Assembly: GCF_036246005.1 (NCBI RefSeq)
Contig: NZ_CP109171.1
Span: 7,862,001 to 7,926,000, forward strand
DNA: 64,000 bases
Origin: Streptomyces sp. NBC_01723
GTDB lineage: Bacteria; Actinomycetota; Actinomycetes; Streptomycetales; Streptomycetaceae
Direction: 5' to 3'
Part shown: positions 44,874-52,809 of the stretch, one piece after another
Numbering within the stretch: the stretch's first letter is position 1
Layout: the number at the start of each line of letters is the position of its first letter
Made by a program: the position numbers and the translations under genes
Notes under the pieces: model-generated
Told to the model about the DNA's origin: nothing
Databases searched by the model: none
What the model saw: only the letters and a program-made list of their open reading frames with translations

Positions 44874-46171
44874 GAGCGGGTCTCCCTCCCGTGCGGGCCA
44901 CGGCTCGCGCCGTCCGGCGGGTCCAGCAGATCGTCGGCGGGGCAGCGGCCCCTGCGGACGTAACGCTCCAGGTACCCGGCGACGGCGTCCGTGACCCCGG
45001 TCGTGGCGCCGAGCCGGGGCAGCGCGTCGAGCGCGGCCGTGAAGCAGGTGACGGCCGCCTCCCGCAGCTCCGGATCGGTGAGGGCGTCACGCGCGGCGTT
45101 CTCGTACAGCGGGTTGTGCGGGCCGGGCAGGCCGAGGGTGCGCTCGGCCAGCGGCTTGACGGCCCGGTAGGCGGTCTCGGTGGCCTCCGGATCGTCGAAC
45201 AGCGCCGCCGTCACGGCCAGCGGCACGATCCAGCCGTCGTCCCCCGGCTGCGCGTCGATCATGCGCAGCTCCAGGTGGCCTCGCGGCCTGACCGGCGGGA
45301 ACAGCGTGGTCAGGTGGTAGTCGAGGTCCTCCCGGGTCGGCGGCCTCGGCGCCCGGTTCCGGGTCCACTCCCGGAAGGTCATGCCCTCCGGAACGTCCCA
45401 GGGCCCGCCGTCGTTGCGCACGCACATCACCGGCGCGTCCAGGACGTGCCGGGTCCAGGCGCCGCGCGGGTCGGAGTCGAGCGGAGGGCCGCCGGCCCGG
45501 GCGGCGCCGATCTGGGCCCATCGCAGCTGCCGGGTGGACCGCCAGCCGGTGGGCCGGTCGCCGGCCAGCGGGGAGTTGGCGAACGCGGCCACCAGGACCG
45601 CGCCCAGCTGGTGGGCCAGCCACCAGCGGCGTACGTACCCCAGCGGGCCGGGTTCCTCCTGCCCGGCGTCCACGCAGACCTGCACGGACGCGGAGGTGCA
45701 CATCATGAACCGCCCGGCGGGGCCGGTACGGTCGAGACAGGTCTCCATCGCGTCGTAGCGCGGCTGCCGCAGGAAACGGCGGGGCGCGTGCCAGGGATCG
45801 TGGCCGAGGCCGACGAGGGCGAGGCCGTCCTCGCGCAGGACCGCGCGCACGGCGTCCAGGTCGGCGGAGACGGTACGGACGCACTCCATCAGGGAGGCCG
45901 CGGGGAGCGAACTCAGCTCCAGCTGGCCACCTGGTTCGACGGTCAGCGCCGACCTCAGGGGCACGGCCCGCAGCGCGGTGTACACCGCCTGGAGCCGTTC
46001 GGGTGATACGGGGAGCCGCGGCGCGCGCAGCTCGTGGACCAGCCATTCCACCTCGACGCCGAGGAGCCTGGGCGGACCGGTCTTGAAGCAGATGCCGTGG
46101 ACCAGCGCCTCGACCTCGGCCTCACTGACGGCGGTACGTGGCCGGATGCAGCCACCAACCGAATCGGACAT
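44870..46171 (-). CDS. egtA: Glutamate-cysteine ligase (EgtA)
   Basis: 433 residues of the GCS2-type ligase family (GVEVEWLVHE, LVGLGHDPWHAPRRFL, MMCTSASVQVCVDAG, HLELRMIDAQPGDDG). It supplies gamma-glutamylcysteine to EgtB. ATG at 46171 is chosen because AGGAGG lies 9 nt upstream; an in-frame ATG 27 nt further up lacks one. First gene of the operon. No egtE beta-lyase gene is present; in other bacteria that step can be done elsewhere. Confidence 0.95.
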   Translation of the reverse strand: MSDSVGGCIRPRTAVSEAEVEALVHGICFKTGPPRLLGVEVEWLVHELRAPRLPVSPERLQAVYTALRAVPLRSALTVEPGGQLELSSLPAASLMECVRTVSADLDAVRAVLREDGLALVGLGHDPWHAPRRFLRQPRYDAMETCLDRTGPAGRFMMCTSASVQVCVDAGQEEPGPLGYVRRWWLAHQLGAVLVAAFANSPLAGDRPTGWRSTRQLRWAQIGAARAGGPPLDSDPRGAWTRHVLDAPVMCVRNDGGPWDVPEGMTFREWTRNRAPRPPTREDLDYHLTTLFPPVRPRGHLELRMIDAQPGDDGWIVPLAVTAALFDDPEATETAYRAVKPLAERTLGLPGPHNPLYENAARDALTDPELREAAVTCFTAALDALPRLGATTGVTDAVAGYLERYVRRGRCPADDLLDPPDGASRGPHGRETRS

Positions 46172-46399
46172 GTCGGGATCCTCCTGAGATTCCACCATGC
46201 CGCCGACCCATGATCAGGTGGGCCGGGTCGGCACACTCGTCCCACCCAAGACCCTCGTGCCGGTCCGCACAAGGATGCATTTCGGGACGTTCCGGATCGG
46301 TAATGTCCGCGACCCGGTTGTTTCCGGGGACTTTCCCCGGCGTCTGCCGACAGCAAAACTCCGTTGCGACGCACCACCAGCATCACCCAGGATTCCCGC
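46172..46399. promoter_or_regulatory. Divergent egtA / PARG-like promoter region with hairpin
   Basis: CCGGGGA (46324-46330) and TCCCCGG (46334-46340) form a 7-bp hairpin with a 3-nt loop. No other gene fits in the 228 bp. It must hold the promoters for both the ergothioneine operon and the leader-ORF/PARG-like gene. Confidence 0.5.
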
Positions 46400-46462
46400 A
46401 TGAGCACGACGGGGGAGACCACGCGGCGCGTGGTCAGGGCGTCCACGGGGGTGGCGCCGTGA
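46400..46462 (+). CDS. 20-codon ORF overlapping the PARG-like start
   Basis: ATG at 46400 with AGGA 8 nt upstream opens a 20-residue peptide (MSTTGETTRRVVRASTGVAP) ending in TGA at 46460-46462, which overlaps the GTG of the next gene (GTGA). This is the usual geometry for translational coupling. The peptide is Thr- and Arg-rich and resembles nothing I know. It may be a leader that sets expression of the PARG-like gene. Confidence 0.45.
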   Translation: MSTTGETTRRVVRASTGVAP

Positions 46463-47274
46463 GCGCGCGCCTGCGGGGTCTCGCCCAGCAGACCGAGCAG
46501 ATCGTGGCGGCCGGGAGCTACCGCACGGCCGACGGCCGCGAGGTGCCGGTCGGCGCGGCGGTCGAACGGGCCCGCGAGGGCACGCGGATGTACGGGCCGG
46601 AGCCCGTGATCTCAGGCGTTCCCACCCCGGTGCGGACCGTCCTCGAAGTCACCGGCGAGAGCAGCCTGGAGGCCGCCCGGCGGCTCGGCGGCGAGGTCGC
46701 CGTGCTCAACTTCGCCTCCGCCCGCAATCCCGGCGGCGGCTACCTGAACGGCGCCCAGGCGCAGGAGGAGGCCCTGTGCCGGGGCTCCGCGCTGTACACC
46801 TGCCTGCTGCGGGCGCGCGAGTTCTACGACCACCACCGCGCCCACCGCGACCCGTTCTACACGGACCGCGTCATCCACTCCCCGGGCGTGCCCGTCTTCC
46901 GGGACGACCGCGGCCGCCTGCTCGACGAGCCGTACAGGGCCGGATTCCTGACCTCCGCCGCGCCGAACGCGGGCGTCGTGCTGCGCACGGCCCCGGAACG
47001 CGCCGCCGAACTGCCGGCCGCCCTGTCCGTGCGCGCCGAGCGGGTGCTGGAGACGGCCGTGGCCCACGGGTACCGGCGGCTGGTGCTCGGCGCCTGGGGC
47101 TGCGGGGTGTTCCGCAACGACCCGGCCCAGGTGGCCGGCGCGTTCCGGACGCTGCTCGGGCCCGGCGCACGCTTCGCCACCGCGTTCGAACGGGTGACGT
47201 TCGGCATCCTGGACCGCACGCCGGGCGGCACGGTCCGGGAGGCGTTCGCGCGCGCCTTTCCCGAGGGCGGGTGA
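46459..47274 (+). CDS. Bacterial poly(ADP-ribose) glycohydrolase-like protein (TIGR02452 / DUF2263)
   Basis: 271 residues. The PARG catalytic signature GGG-x7-QEE is intact: NPGGGYLNGAQAQEEALCR, with Glu103 and Glu104 as the catalytic pair. The macrodomain fold continues through VIHSPGVPVFRDD and VLGAWGCGVFRNDP. Such enzymes remove ADP-ribose polymers or ADP-ribose from proteins. GTG at 46459 follows the conserved start of the family and is coupled to the small upstream ORF. No partner ADP-ribosyltransferase is visible in the window. Confidence 0.91.
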   Translation: MSARLRGLAQQTEQIVAAGSYRTADGREVPVGAAVERAREGTRMYGPEPVISGVPTPVRTVLEVTGESSLEAARRLGGEVAVLNFASARNPGGGYLNGAQAQEEALCRGSALYTCLLRAREFYDHHRAHRDPFYTDRVIHSPGVPVFRDDRGRLLDEPYRAGFLTSAAPNAGVVLRTAPERAAELPAALSVRAERVLETAVAHGYRRLVLGAWGCGVFRNDPAQVAGAFRTLLGPGARFATAFERVTFGILDRTPGGTVREAFARAFPEGG

Positions 47275-47292
47275 CCGGCGGCCGGGGGCGCC

Positions 47293-47757
47293 TCAGCTCC
47301 AGCCGTAGCGCTCCCGGAGCCGCTGCCGTACGAGATTGAACCGCATCCGGTCCAGGGCGCACGCCTCGCGGCGCATGCCCGCGTCGTGCAGCCTCAGCAC
47401 CCGGTCCACGTCGACCCACGAGTCCCGTCCGGAGCGGTCCCACGGCCCGCTCCCGATCCGCACCCACTCCCGGTCCCCCTCGTGCCGCTTGCTGGACAAC
47501 TGCACCGCCAGCACGGTGCCGGCCGCCTCGCGGGCGACGACGAGGACGGGGCGGTCCTTGCCCCTGCCGTCGTTCTCCTCATAAGGCACCCACGTCCAGA
47601 CGATCTCGCCGGGATCGGGATCGCCGTCGTGCGCGGGGGAGTACTCGGTACGGACCCGGCCCACCCTCCCGGGGTCCGCCTCCGTGGTCGCGGAGGGACC
47701 GTAACGGCCGGGGACGGTGTCACCGTCGCTGTCGATGTCGTCGGTAGAGGCGCTCAC
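47293..47757 (-). CDS. PemK/MazF-like protein with acidic N-terminal extension
   Basis: 154 residues. About 50 acidic, disordered-looking residues (SASTDDIDSDGDTVPGRYG) precede a PemK/MazF-like barrel (GEIVWTWVPYEENDGRGKDRPVLVVARE, VLAVQLSSKRH, DSWVDVDRVLRLHD). In true MazF toxins the first part carries the RPVLV strand as here. The usual antitoxin gene is absent on either side. GTG at 47757; no ribosome site, so possibly leaderless. It may be an orphan endoribonuclease or a repurposed member. Convergent with the PARG-like gene. Confidence 0.85.
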   Translation of the reverse strand: MSASTDDIDSDGDTVPGRYGPSATTEADPGRVGRVRTEYSPAHDGDPDPGEIVWTWVPYEENDGRGKDRPVLVVAREAAGTVLAVQLSSKRHEGDREWVRIGSGPWDRSGRDSWVDVDRVLRLHDAGMRREACALDRMRFNLVRQRLRERYGWS

Positions 47758-48104
47758 GGGCCGTACCGTACGGGACGCCGCCGAAGGCCCGTGAGGGGAC
47801 CCGCGACGGGCCGTCCCGGCGCCCCGGCCGCCCGTGGAGCCGCTGACTGCCGGCCTCAGCTCGCCGGCCGCTCGTCGTGTCCCGGCTGCCCGCCGTGGCC
47901 TGTCGGCCCCCATCCGGCCGCCGTGTCCCGCGGACGCCGTGCCCCCGGCCCCCGGTCGCCGCCCTTCGGGCGCCCGAGGGTGGTCCCCCGGCTCGCCCGC
48001 CTCGGGTCGGCGCCGTTCGTGATCGGGTGGCAGGCTGATCACCGGGCCCCCGCTTCCGCCGCCCGGGGGCGTGGCCGCGACCGCACGAGTCAGAAAGCGA
48101 CGTC
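47758..48104. other. 347-bp spacer, no gene seen
   Basis: Divergent gap between the MazF-like gene and the dehydrogenase gene. GC-rich, with only short hairpins such as CGCCC-TTC-GGGCG (47960-47972). I see no supported coding frame, tRNA or repeat here. Confidence 0.5.
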
Positions 48105-48995
48105 ATGACCGACCAGCTCACCGTGACCGTCCTGGGCACCGGCATCATGGGTGCCGCGATGGCCCGCAATCTCGCCCGCGCCGGACACACCGTCCGCGTC
48201 TGGAACCGCAGCCGGGACAAGGCCGAGCCGCTGGCCGCCGACGGCGCGTACGTCGCCGCCGACCCCGAGGAGGCCGTACGGGGCGCGGACGTCGTCCTCA
48301 CCATGCTGTACGACGGCCCGGCCGCGCTCGACGTCATGGGGCGCGCCGTACCCGGTCTGCGGCCCGGCACGGTGTGGGCGCAGTCCACCACCGCCGGCGT
48401 CGACGCGGTCGCCGACCTGGCCGCCTTCGCCCACGAGCACGGCCTCCTCTTCGTCGACGCGCCCGTTCTGGGCACCCGGCAGCCCGCGGAGGCCGGTCAG
48501 CTGCTGGTGCTGGCCGCGGGTCCGGCCGCTTCCCGGGACAGGGTGGGGCCGGTGTTCGACGCCGTCGGCTCCCGCACCGTGTGGACGGGTGAGGACGGCG
48601 CGGCCGGCACCGCGACCCGGCTGAAACTGGTGGCCAACAGCTGGGTGCTCGCCGTCAACAACGCGGCGGGCGAGAGCCTTTCGCTCGCCAAGGCCCTGGG
48701 CGTGGACCCGGACGCCTTCCTCGACGCCATCGCCGGCGGGCCCCTCGACATGGGCTATCTGCGTGCCAAGGCGGGCCTGATCCGCGACGGCGCGCTGACA
48801 CCCGCCCAGTTCGCGGTCGGCACCGCCGAGAAGGACGCCCGGCTCATCGTCGAGGCCGGTGAGGCCAACGGCGTCCGCCTGGACCTCGCCGCAGCCGGCG
48901 CGGAACGCCTGGCACGCGCCGCCGCGCAGGGGCACGGCGACGAGGACATGGCGGCGGCGTACTTCGCCAGTTTCGAGGAGAAGTCGTCCCCCTGA
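48105..48995 (+). CDS. NAD(P)-dependent beta-hydroxyacid dehydrogenase family oxidoreductase
   Basis: 296 residues. The Rossmann fingerprint VLGTGIMGAAMARNLARAG opens the protein, and AGTATRLKLVANSWVLAVNNAAGES carries the catalytic Lys of the 3-hydroxyisobutyrate dehydrogenase/6-phosphogluconate dehydrogenase-like family. The arginine after the strand (VRVWNRSRDK) favours NADP. Substrate is probably a small hydroxy acid or semialdehyde. Confidence 0.92.
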   Translation: MTDQLTVTVLGTGIMGAAMARNLARAGHTVRVWNRSRDKAEPLAADGAYVAADPEEAVRGADVVLTMLYDGPAALDVMGRAVPGLRPGTVWAQSTTAGVDAVADLAAFAHEHGLLFVDAPVLGTRQPAEAGQLLVLAAGPAASRDRVGPVFDAVGSRTVWTGEDGAAGTATRLKLVANSWVLAVNNAAGESLSLAKALGVDPDAFLDAIAGGPLDMGYLRAKAGLIRDGALTPAQFAVGTAEKDARLIVEAGEANGVRLDLAAAGAERLARAAAQGHGDEDMAAAYFASFEEKSSP

Positions 48996-49072
48996 GTGCC
49001 CGGGGTACCGGGGAACCCGAGACCGCGACGCCGAGCCGATCTCGGCGTACACGAGGACGAGAAGGAGTCCGC

Positions 49073-49498
49073 ATGTCCAAGCCACCGCTGCCGCCCGAGG
49101 CCGTCGCACTGCTGCGCCGTCCCAACCCGGCCGTCATGGCGACCCTCCGTTCGGACGGCGCGCCCGTCTCCACGGCCACCTGGTACCTGTGGGAGGACGA
49201 CGGCCGCGTGCTGGTCAACCTCGACGCCGGGCGCGTCCGCCTGGGCCACCTGCGCCGAGACCCGCGCGTCACCCTCACCGTCCTCGCGGACGACGACTGG
49301 TACACGCACGTCACCCTCATCGGCCGCGTCACCGAGATGCGCGACGACGAGGACCTCACGGGCATCGACCGGCTCTCCACGCAGTACACCGGCAAGCCGT
49401 ACCCGAACCGGGAGCGCCCCCGGGTCAGCGCCTGGATCGAGGTGGAGCGCTGGCACGGCTGGGGCTCGCTGAAGGACAGCGACCAGGCGTCCGGCTGA
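49073..49498 (+). CDS. PPOX-class F420/FMN-dependent oxidoreductase
   Basis: 141 residues of the split-barrel pyridoxamine 5'-phosphate oxidase-like fold (PNPAVMATLRSDGAPVSTATWYLW, RLGHLRRDPRVTLTVLADDDWY). In actinobacteria most proteins of this length bind coenzyme F420. It follows the dehydrogenase on the same strand, separated by 77 nt, and ends at a terminator. Confidence 0.88.
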   Translation: MSKPPLPPEAVALLRRPNPAVMATLRSDGAPVSTATWYLWEDDGRVLVNLDAGRVRLGHLRRDPRVTLTVLADDDWYTHVTLIGRVTEMRDDEDLTGIDRLSTQYTGKPYPNRERPRVSAWIEVERWHGWGSLKDSDQASG

Positions 49499-49510
49499 CC
49501 GGTGCGGCAC

Positions 49511-49548
49511 GCGACGGGCGCGGGCGTGCACTCTCCCGCACCCGTCGC
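49511..49548. terminator. Bidirectional terminator between PPOX and MMPL genes
   Basis: GCGACGGG (49511-49518) and GCGGG (49520-49524) pair with CCCGC (49535-49539) and CCCGTCGC (49541-49548), one mismatch, 10-nt loop. Confidence 0.8.
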
Positions 49549-49567
49549 ATCCGCTCGCGTACGCCGC

Positions 49568-51673
49568 TCAGACCCGCTCGGGCGCGGGCGGCGACTCCGC
49601 TCCGGCGTACGGCACTTCGTCCCCGGTTCCGCGGTGGAAAAGCCTTCCCGGCCACCAGAACCAGCGGCCCAGGTCCAGGGCGAGCGCGGGCACCAGGACC
49701 GTACGGACCAGGAACGTGTCCAGCAGGACCCCGATCCCGACCAGCACGCCCATCTGCGCCATCGTCACCAGCGGCAGCCCCGCGAACACCGCGAAGGTCG
49801 CGGCGAGGACGACACCGGCCGAGGTGATGACACCCCCGGTGCTGGTCAGGCCCTCCAGCACGCCGCGGGTGTGCCCGAGCCGGGCTGTCTCCTCCCGCAC
49901 CCGGTGCATCAGGAAGATGTTGTAGTCGATGCCCAGGGCGACCAGGAACACGAAGCCCATCAGCGGTATCGACCAGTCGACGCCCGCGAAGCCCAGCAGG
50001 TGCTCGAAGAGCAGGTTCGAGGCGCCCAGCGCCGCCAGGTACGACAGCACCACGGTGGCCAGCAGCAGCACCGGCGCGACCAGGGCGCGCAGCAGCCACA
50101 CCAGGACGGCCAGCACGACGAGGAGCACGATCGGGACGACCGTCGTCAGGTCGCGGCCGGCGGCCCGCTGGGTGTCCAGGTTCTGCGCGGTGGTGCCGCC
50201 GACCAGGGCGTCGGCCCCCGCGACCCCGTGCACGGCGTCCCGGAGGGCGTCGACGGTGTCCTCGGCGCGCTCGCTGTCCGGGGTGTCCGCCAGGACGACG
50301 GAGAGCAGCGTGAGCGTGCCGTCCGGGCTGCGGTCGCCGCCCGGCTCCACGCGGGCCACGCCCTCGACGTCCGCCGCGGCCCGCCGCACCGCGTCTGCCT
50401 GCCCGGTGGCCGTGACGATCTTCGCCGGGTCGGAGGCACCGGACGGGTAGTGCGCCGAGATCCGCTCCTGGGCGGCGACGGACTCCGGCTCGTCCTGGAA
50501 CATCTCCGCCTGGGTCAGCCCCATCGAGATGCCGGCCACGCTGAGTGCGAGGGCCCCGGTGACGGCCACCGACATCAGCCACGACCAGCGGGGACGCAGG
50601 GCCACCGCGGCCCCGACGCGGGACCACACGGTGCGCGACGGGCGGGCGGGCGTGCCCTCCCGCGGCACGAAGGGCCAGAACACCCAGCGGCCGGTGAGCA
50701 CGAGCAGGGCGGGCAGGACGGTGACCATCGCGAGGAAGGCGCACACCACGCCCACGGCGCCCACCAGGCCCAGCGACCGGGAGGAGTTGATGTCCGCGAA
50801 GCCCAGGCAGGCGAGGCCCGCCGCGATGGTGCCGGCCGAGGCCAGAACCGCCGGACCCGAACGGACCAACGCGATCCGCATCGCCTCGTGCCGGTCGGCG
50901 TGGCGGTGCAACTCCTCGCGGTAGCGGGCGATGAGCAGCAGCGCGTAGTCGGTGCCGACGCCGAAGACCAGCACCATCAGCACGCCCGCGCTCTGCGGGT
51001 CCACCGGCAGTCCGGCGTACCGGGCCAGCAGGTAGGTGCAGACCTGGGTGAGCACCGCCGCGAAACCGACGGAGAGCAGGGGCAGCAGCCAGAGCACGGG
51101 GCTGCGGTACGTGATCAGCAGTAGCACCGCCACGACCAGCCCGGTGGCGATCATCAGGGTGGAGTCCAGGCTGTCGAAGACGGCGACCTGGTCGGTGAGC
51201 GAGCCGGCGGGGCCGCCCACGACGACGTCCACGCCGGGCGGCGCGTTGGCGCCCACCTGGTCGCGCAGTTCGTCGATCTTCGCGGTGATGTCGTCCTCGC
51301 CGTCCAGCGGCACCACCGTCATCAGTGCGTCTCCGTCCTCCGACGGGACGGGCGGCGACACCTCCTCGCCCTCGGCCGCGTACCGGGCGAGCACCGGACG
51401 GTCGGCGGCCGCCTGCGCCTGCGCGCCCGTACCGGTGTGGACGACCACCGCGGGCATCAGCGTGTCCGTACGGAACCGCTCCAGCTCCGTGTTGACCCGC
51501 GCGGACTCCGCGCCGTGCGGCAGGAAGGCGTTGGCGCTGGAGTCCTCGACATCGCCCAGACGGCCGGCCAGCGGCCCCAGGGCGACGGCCACGATCAGCC
51601 AGGCCGCCAGGACGAACCACTTGCCGCGCCGCCCACCGGGCGCACGGGCGACACGCCGCAACAGCGCACGCAT
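49568..51673 (-). CDS. MMPL-family RND-type exporter
   Basis: 701 residues with two repeated halves: one N-terminal span (KWFVLAAWLIVAVALGPLAG), a periplasmic loop, a block of spans with the proton-relay signature VFGVGTDYALLLIARYREEL, and a second copy ending GIDYNIFLMHRVREE. These carry the Asp-Tyr pairs of MmpL proteins. AAGGAG precedes the ATG. In mycobacteria relatives export lipids or siderophores; in Streptomyces they often move antibiotics. Substrate unknown. Confidence 0.94.
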   Translation of the reverse strand: MRALLRRVARAPGGRRGKWFVLAAWLIVAVALGPLAGRLGDVEDSSANAFLPHGAESARVNTELERFRTDTLMPAVVVHTGTGAQAQAAADRPVLARYAAEGEEVSPPVPSEDGDALMTVVPLDGEDDITAKIDELRDQVGANAPPGVDVVVGGPAGSLTDQVAVFDSLDSTLMIATGLVVAVLLLITYRSPVLWLLPLLSVGFAAVLTQVCTYLLARYAGLPVDPQSAGVLMVLVFGVGTDYALLLIARYREELHRHADRHEAMRIALVRSGPAVLASAGTIAAGLACLGFADINSSRSLGLVGAVGVVCAFLAMVTVLPALLVLTGRWVFWPFVPREGTPARPSRTVWSRVGAAVALRPRWSWLMSVAVTGALALSVAGISMGLTQAEMFQDEPESVAAQERISAHYPSGASDPAKIVTATGQADAVRRAAADVEGVARVEPGGDRSPDGTLTLLSVVLADTPDSERAEDTVDALRDAVHGVAGADALVGGTTAQNLDTQRAAGRDLTTVVPIVLLVVLAVLVWLLRALVAPVLLLATVVLSYLAALGASNLLFEHLLGFAGVDWSIPLMGFVFLVALGIDYNIFLMHRVREETARLGHTRGVLEGLTSTGGVITSAGVVLAATFAVFAGLPLVTMAQMGVLVGIGVLLDTFLVRTVLVPALALDLGRWFWWPGRLFHRGTGDEVPYAGAESPPAPERV

Positions 51674-51701
51674 GAGTAATCTCCTTCATGGGGAACGCGC
51701 C

Positions 51702-51720
51702 CGCCGGTCGGTGACCGGCG
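51702..51720. promoter_or_regulatory. Palindrome CGCCGGTC-GGT-GACCGGCG upstream of the MMPL gene
   Basis: A 19-bp inverted repeat with perfect 8-bp arms, 29 nt before the exporter ATG. It could be a TetR-family operator or a leader hairpin controlling the exporter. Confidence 0.5.
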
Positions 51721-51835
51721 CGGGGCGCACGGGACCCGCACCGCGGCGCTGAAGGTGTGTCGACCTGCCGCGGTGTACGGGACGGATGTGTGTCTCGGGT
51801 GTGACATCGGACGATGTCCGGGGTGTTCCGCCGTG

Positions 51836-51867
51836 GTACGGCCGGGAGTTGCCGCTCCCGGCCGTAC
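51836..51867. terminator. Terminator of the ArsR-type regulator operon
   Basis: GTACGGCCGGGAG (51836-51848) pairs with CTCCCGGCCGTAC (51855-51867), loop of 6 nt, 12 nt after the coiled-coil gene stop. Confidence 0.85.
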
Positions 51868-51878
51868 GTCTGCGGCGG

Positions 51879-52193
51879 CTACTCGATCTCGCGCATCATC
51901 TTCTCCATCGAGCCGACCGCGAGCCGGGTCTGCGTCAGCTCGTCCAGGGTCTGCCGCTGCTCCTCCGCCGTGCGGCGCTGCAGCTCCACGGTGTCCTCCA
52001 GGAGCCGCGCGTACCTCGCGGCGAGCTCCTTGTACTGCTCCTCGCGCGCCGCCAGCATCCGGGCCCGCCAGGTGGCCGCGACCTGCCAGACGATCACGAT
52101 CATCAGACCGAAGAACCCGGCCGCGCCCACGGCACCGACCAGGACCCCCAGTTCCTCGGCTCCTGCGGCGAGAGTCACCACGTCCTCGTTCAC
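51879..52193 (-). CDS. Small membrane coiled-coil protein
   Basis: 104 residues: one N-terminal span (VLVGAVGAAGFFGLMIVIVWQVA) followed by about 65 residues of coiled-coil (RARMLAAREEQYKELAARY, then VELQRRTAEEQRQTLDEL). GTG at 52193 overlaps the upstream regulator's stop (GTGA) and has GAGGAAG 5 nt before it. Unknown family. Coupling to the regulator suggests it acts with it, for instance as a membrane-side partner. Confidence 0.85.
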   Translation of the reverse strand: MNEDVVTLAAGAEELGVLVGAVGAAGFFGLMIVIVWQVAATWRARMLAAREEQYKELAARYARLLEDTVELQRRTAEEQRQTLDELTQTRLAVGSMEKMMREIE

Positions 52194-52561
52194 TTCGCTT
52201 CCTCTTTCGCGGTCCGGCCGGCGGTGCGGCCGGGGTCGGTGGTCTCGGTGAGCGTCGCGGCCGCCTGCGCGACGACATGCGGGGTCAGTTCGTAGAGGAA
52301 CGGGGTGACGTCGTAGTACTTCATCGACTTGCCGTCCTCTCCGACCTCCAGCGTGCCGACGACCAGCCCCGCCGCTTCCAGCCGTTGCAGGTGCATGTGC
52401 AGCAGCGGGCGGCCCATGCCGATCAGCCGGGCCAGCGCGCTGACGTAGTTCCGGCTCTCCAGGAGCGCCGCGACGATCCGCATGCGGTGCGGGTTGCCGA
52501 GGGCGGAGAGCACCTTGAGCAGTTCGTCGCCGGTCGGTGCCGGAGGTGGGACCTCGGGCAT
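52190..52561 (-). CDS. ArsR-type winged-helix regulator
   Basis: 123 residues. The winged helix is clear (LLKVLSALGNPHRMRIVAALL, then LARLIGMGRPLLHMHLQRLEAAGLV). There is no obvious metal-binding CxC, so it may respond to another cue. The upstream region carries two TGTCA-N8-TGACA operators 33 bp apart, probably its own. Overlaps the coiled-coil gene. Confidence 0.9.
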   Translation of the reverse strand: MPEVPPPAPTGDELLKVLSALGNPHRMRIVAALLESRNYVSALARLIGMGRPLLHMHLQRLEAAGLVVGTLEVGEDGKSMKYYDVTPFLYELTPHVVAQAAATLTETTDPGRTAGRTAKEEAK

Positions 52562-52582
52562 CGCGGCCCCTTTCCGTCGTAC

Positions 52583-52635
52583 CTGTCAGTGAAGGCTGAC
52601 AGGGGGCGCGGAGACCTGTCAAAGATTCCTGACAC
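52583..52635. promoter_or_regulatory. Two TGTCA-N8-TGACA operators
   Basis: Site A: CTGTCA (52583-52588) and TGACAG (52597-52602). Site B: CTGTCA (52616-52621) and TGACA (52630-52634). Both have an 8-bp spacer and their centres are 33 bp apart, about three helical turns, directly upstream of the ArsR-type gene. Confidence 0.75.
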
Positions 52636-52640
52636 ATCTC

Positions 52641-52662
52641 AGGGACAAGTCAGGGACAAGTC
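52641..52662. repeat. Tandem direct repeat AGGGACAAGTC x2
   Basis: Two identical 11-bp units (52641-52651, 52652-52662) follow operator B in the divergent spacer. 11-bp spacing puts them on one helix face, so they may be a second regulator's site. Confidence 0.6.
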
Positions 52663-52809
52663 CGGGGCGACCGGGGGACGGATGGGGGACACGTGAGGGG
52701 TGTCCCGGGGGCGGATCAGGGCTATAAGATCCACCGCGCGGCATCGCGTGTCGGTCACCGTCCGGGTGAGGCATGGAGGCGCCGCGGATGCCCGTGGAGG
52801 CATTGGCCC

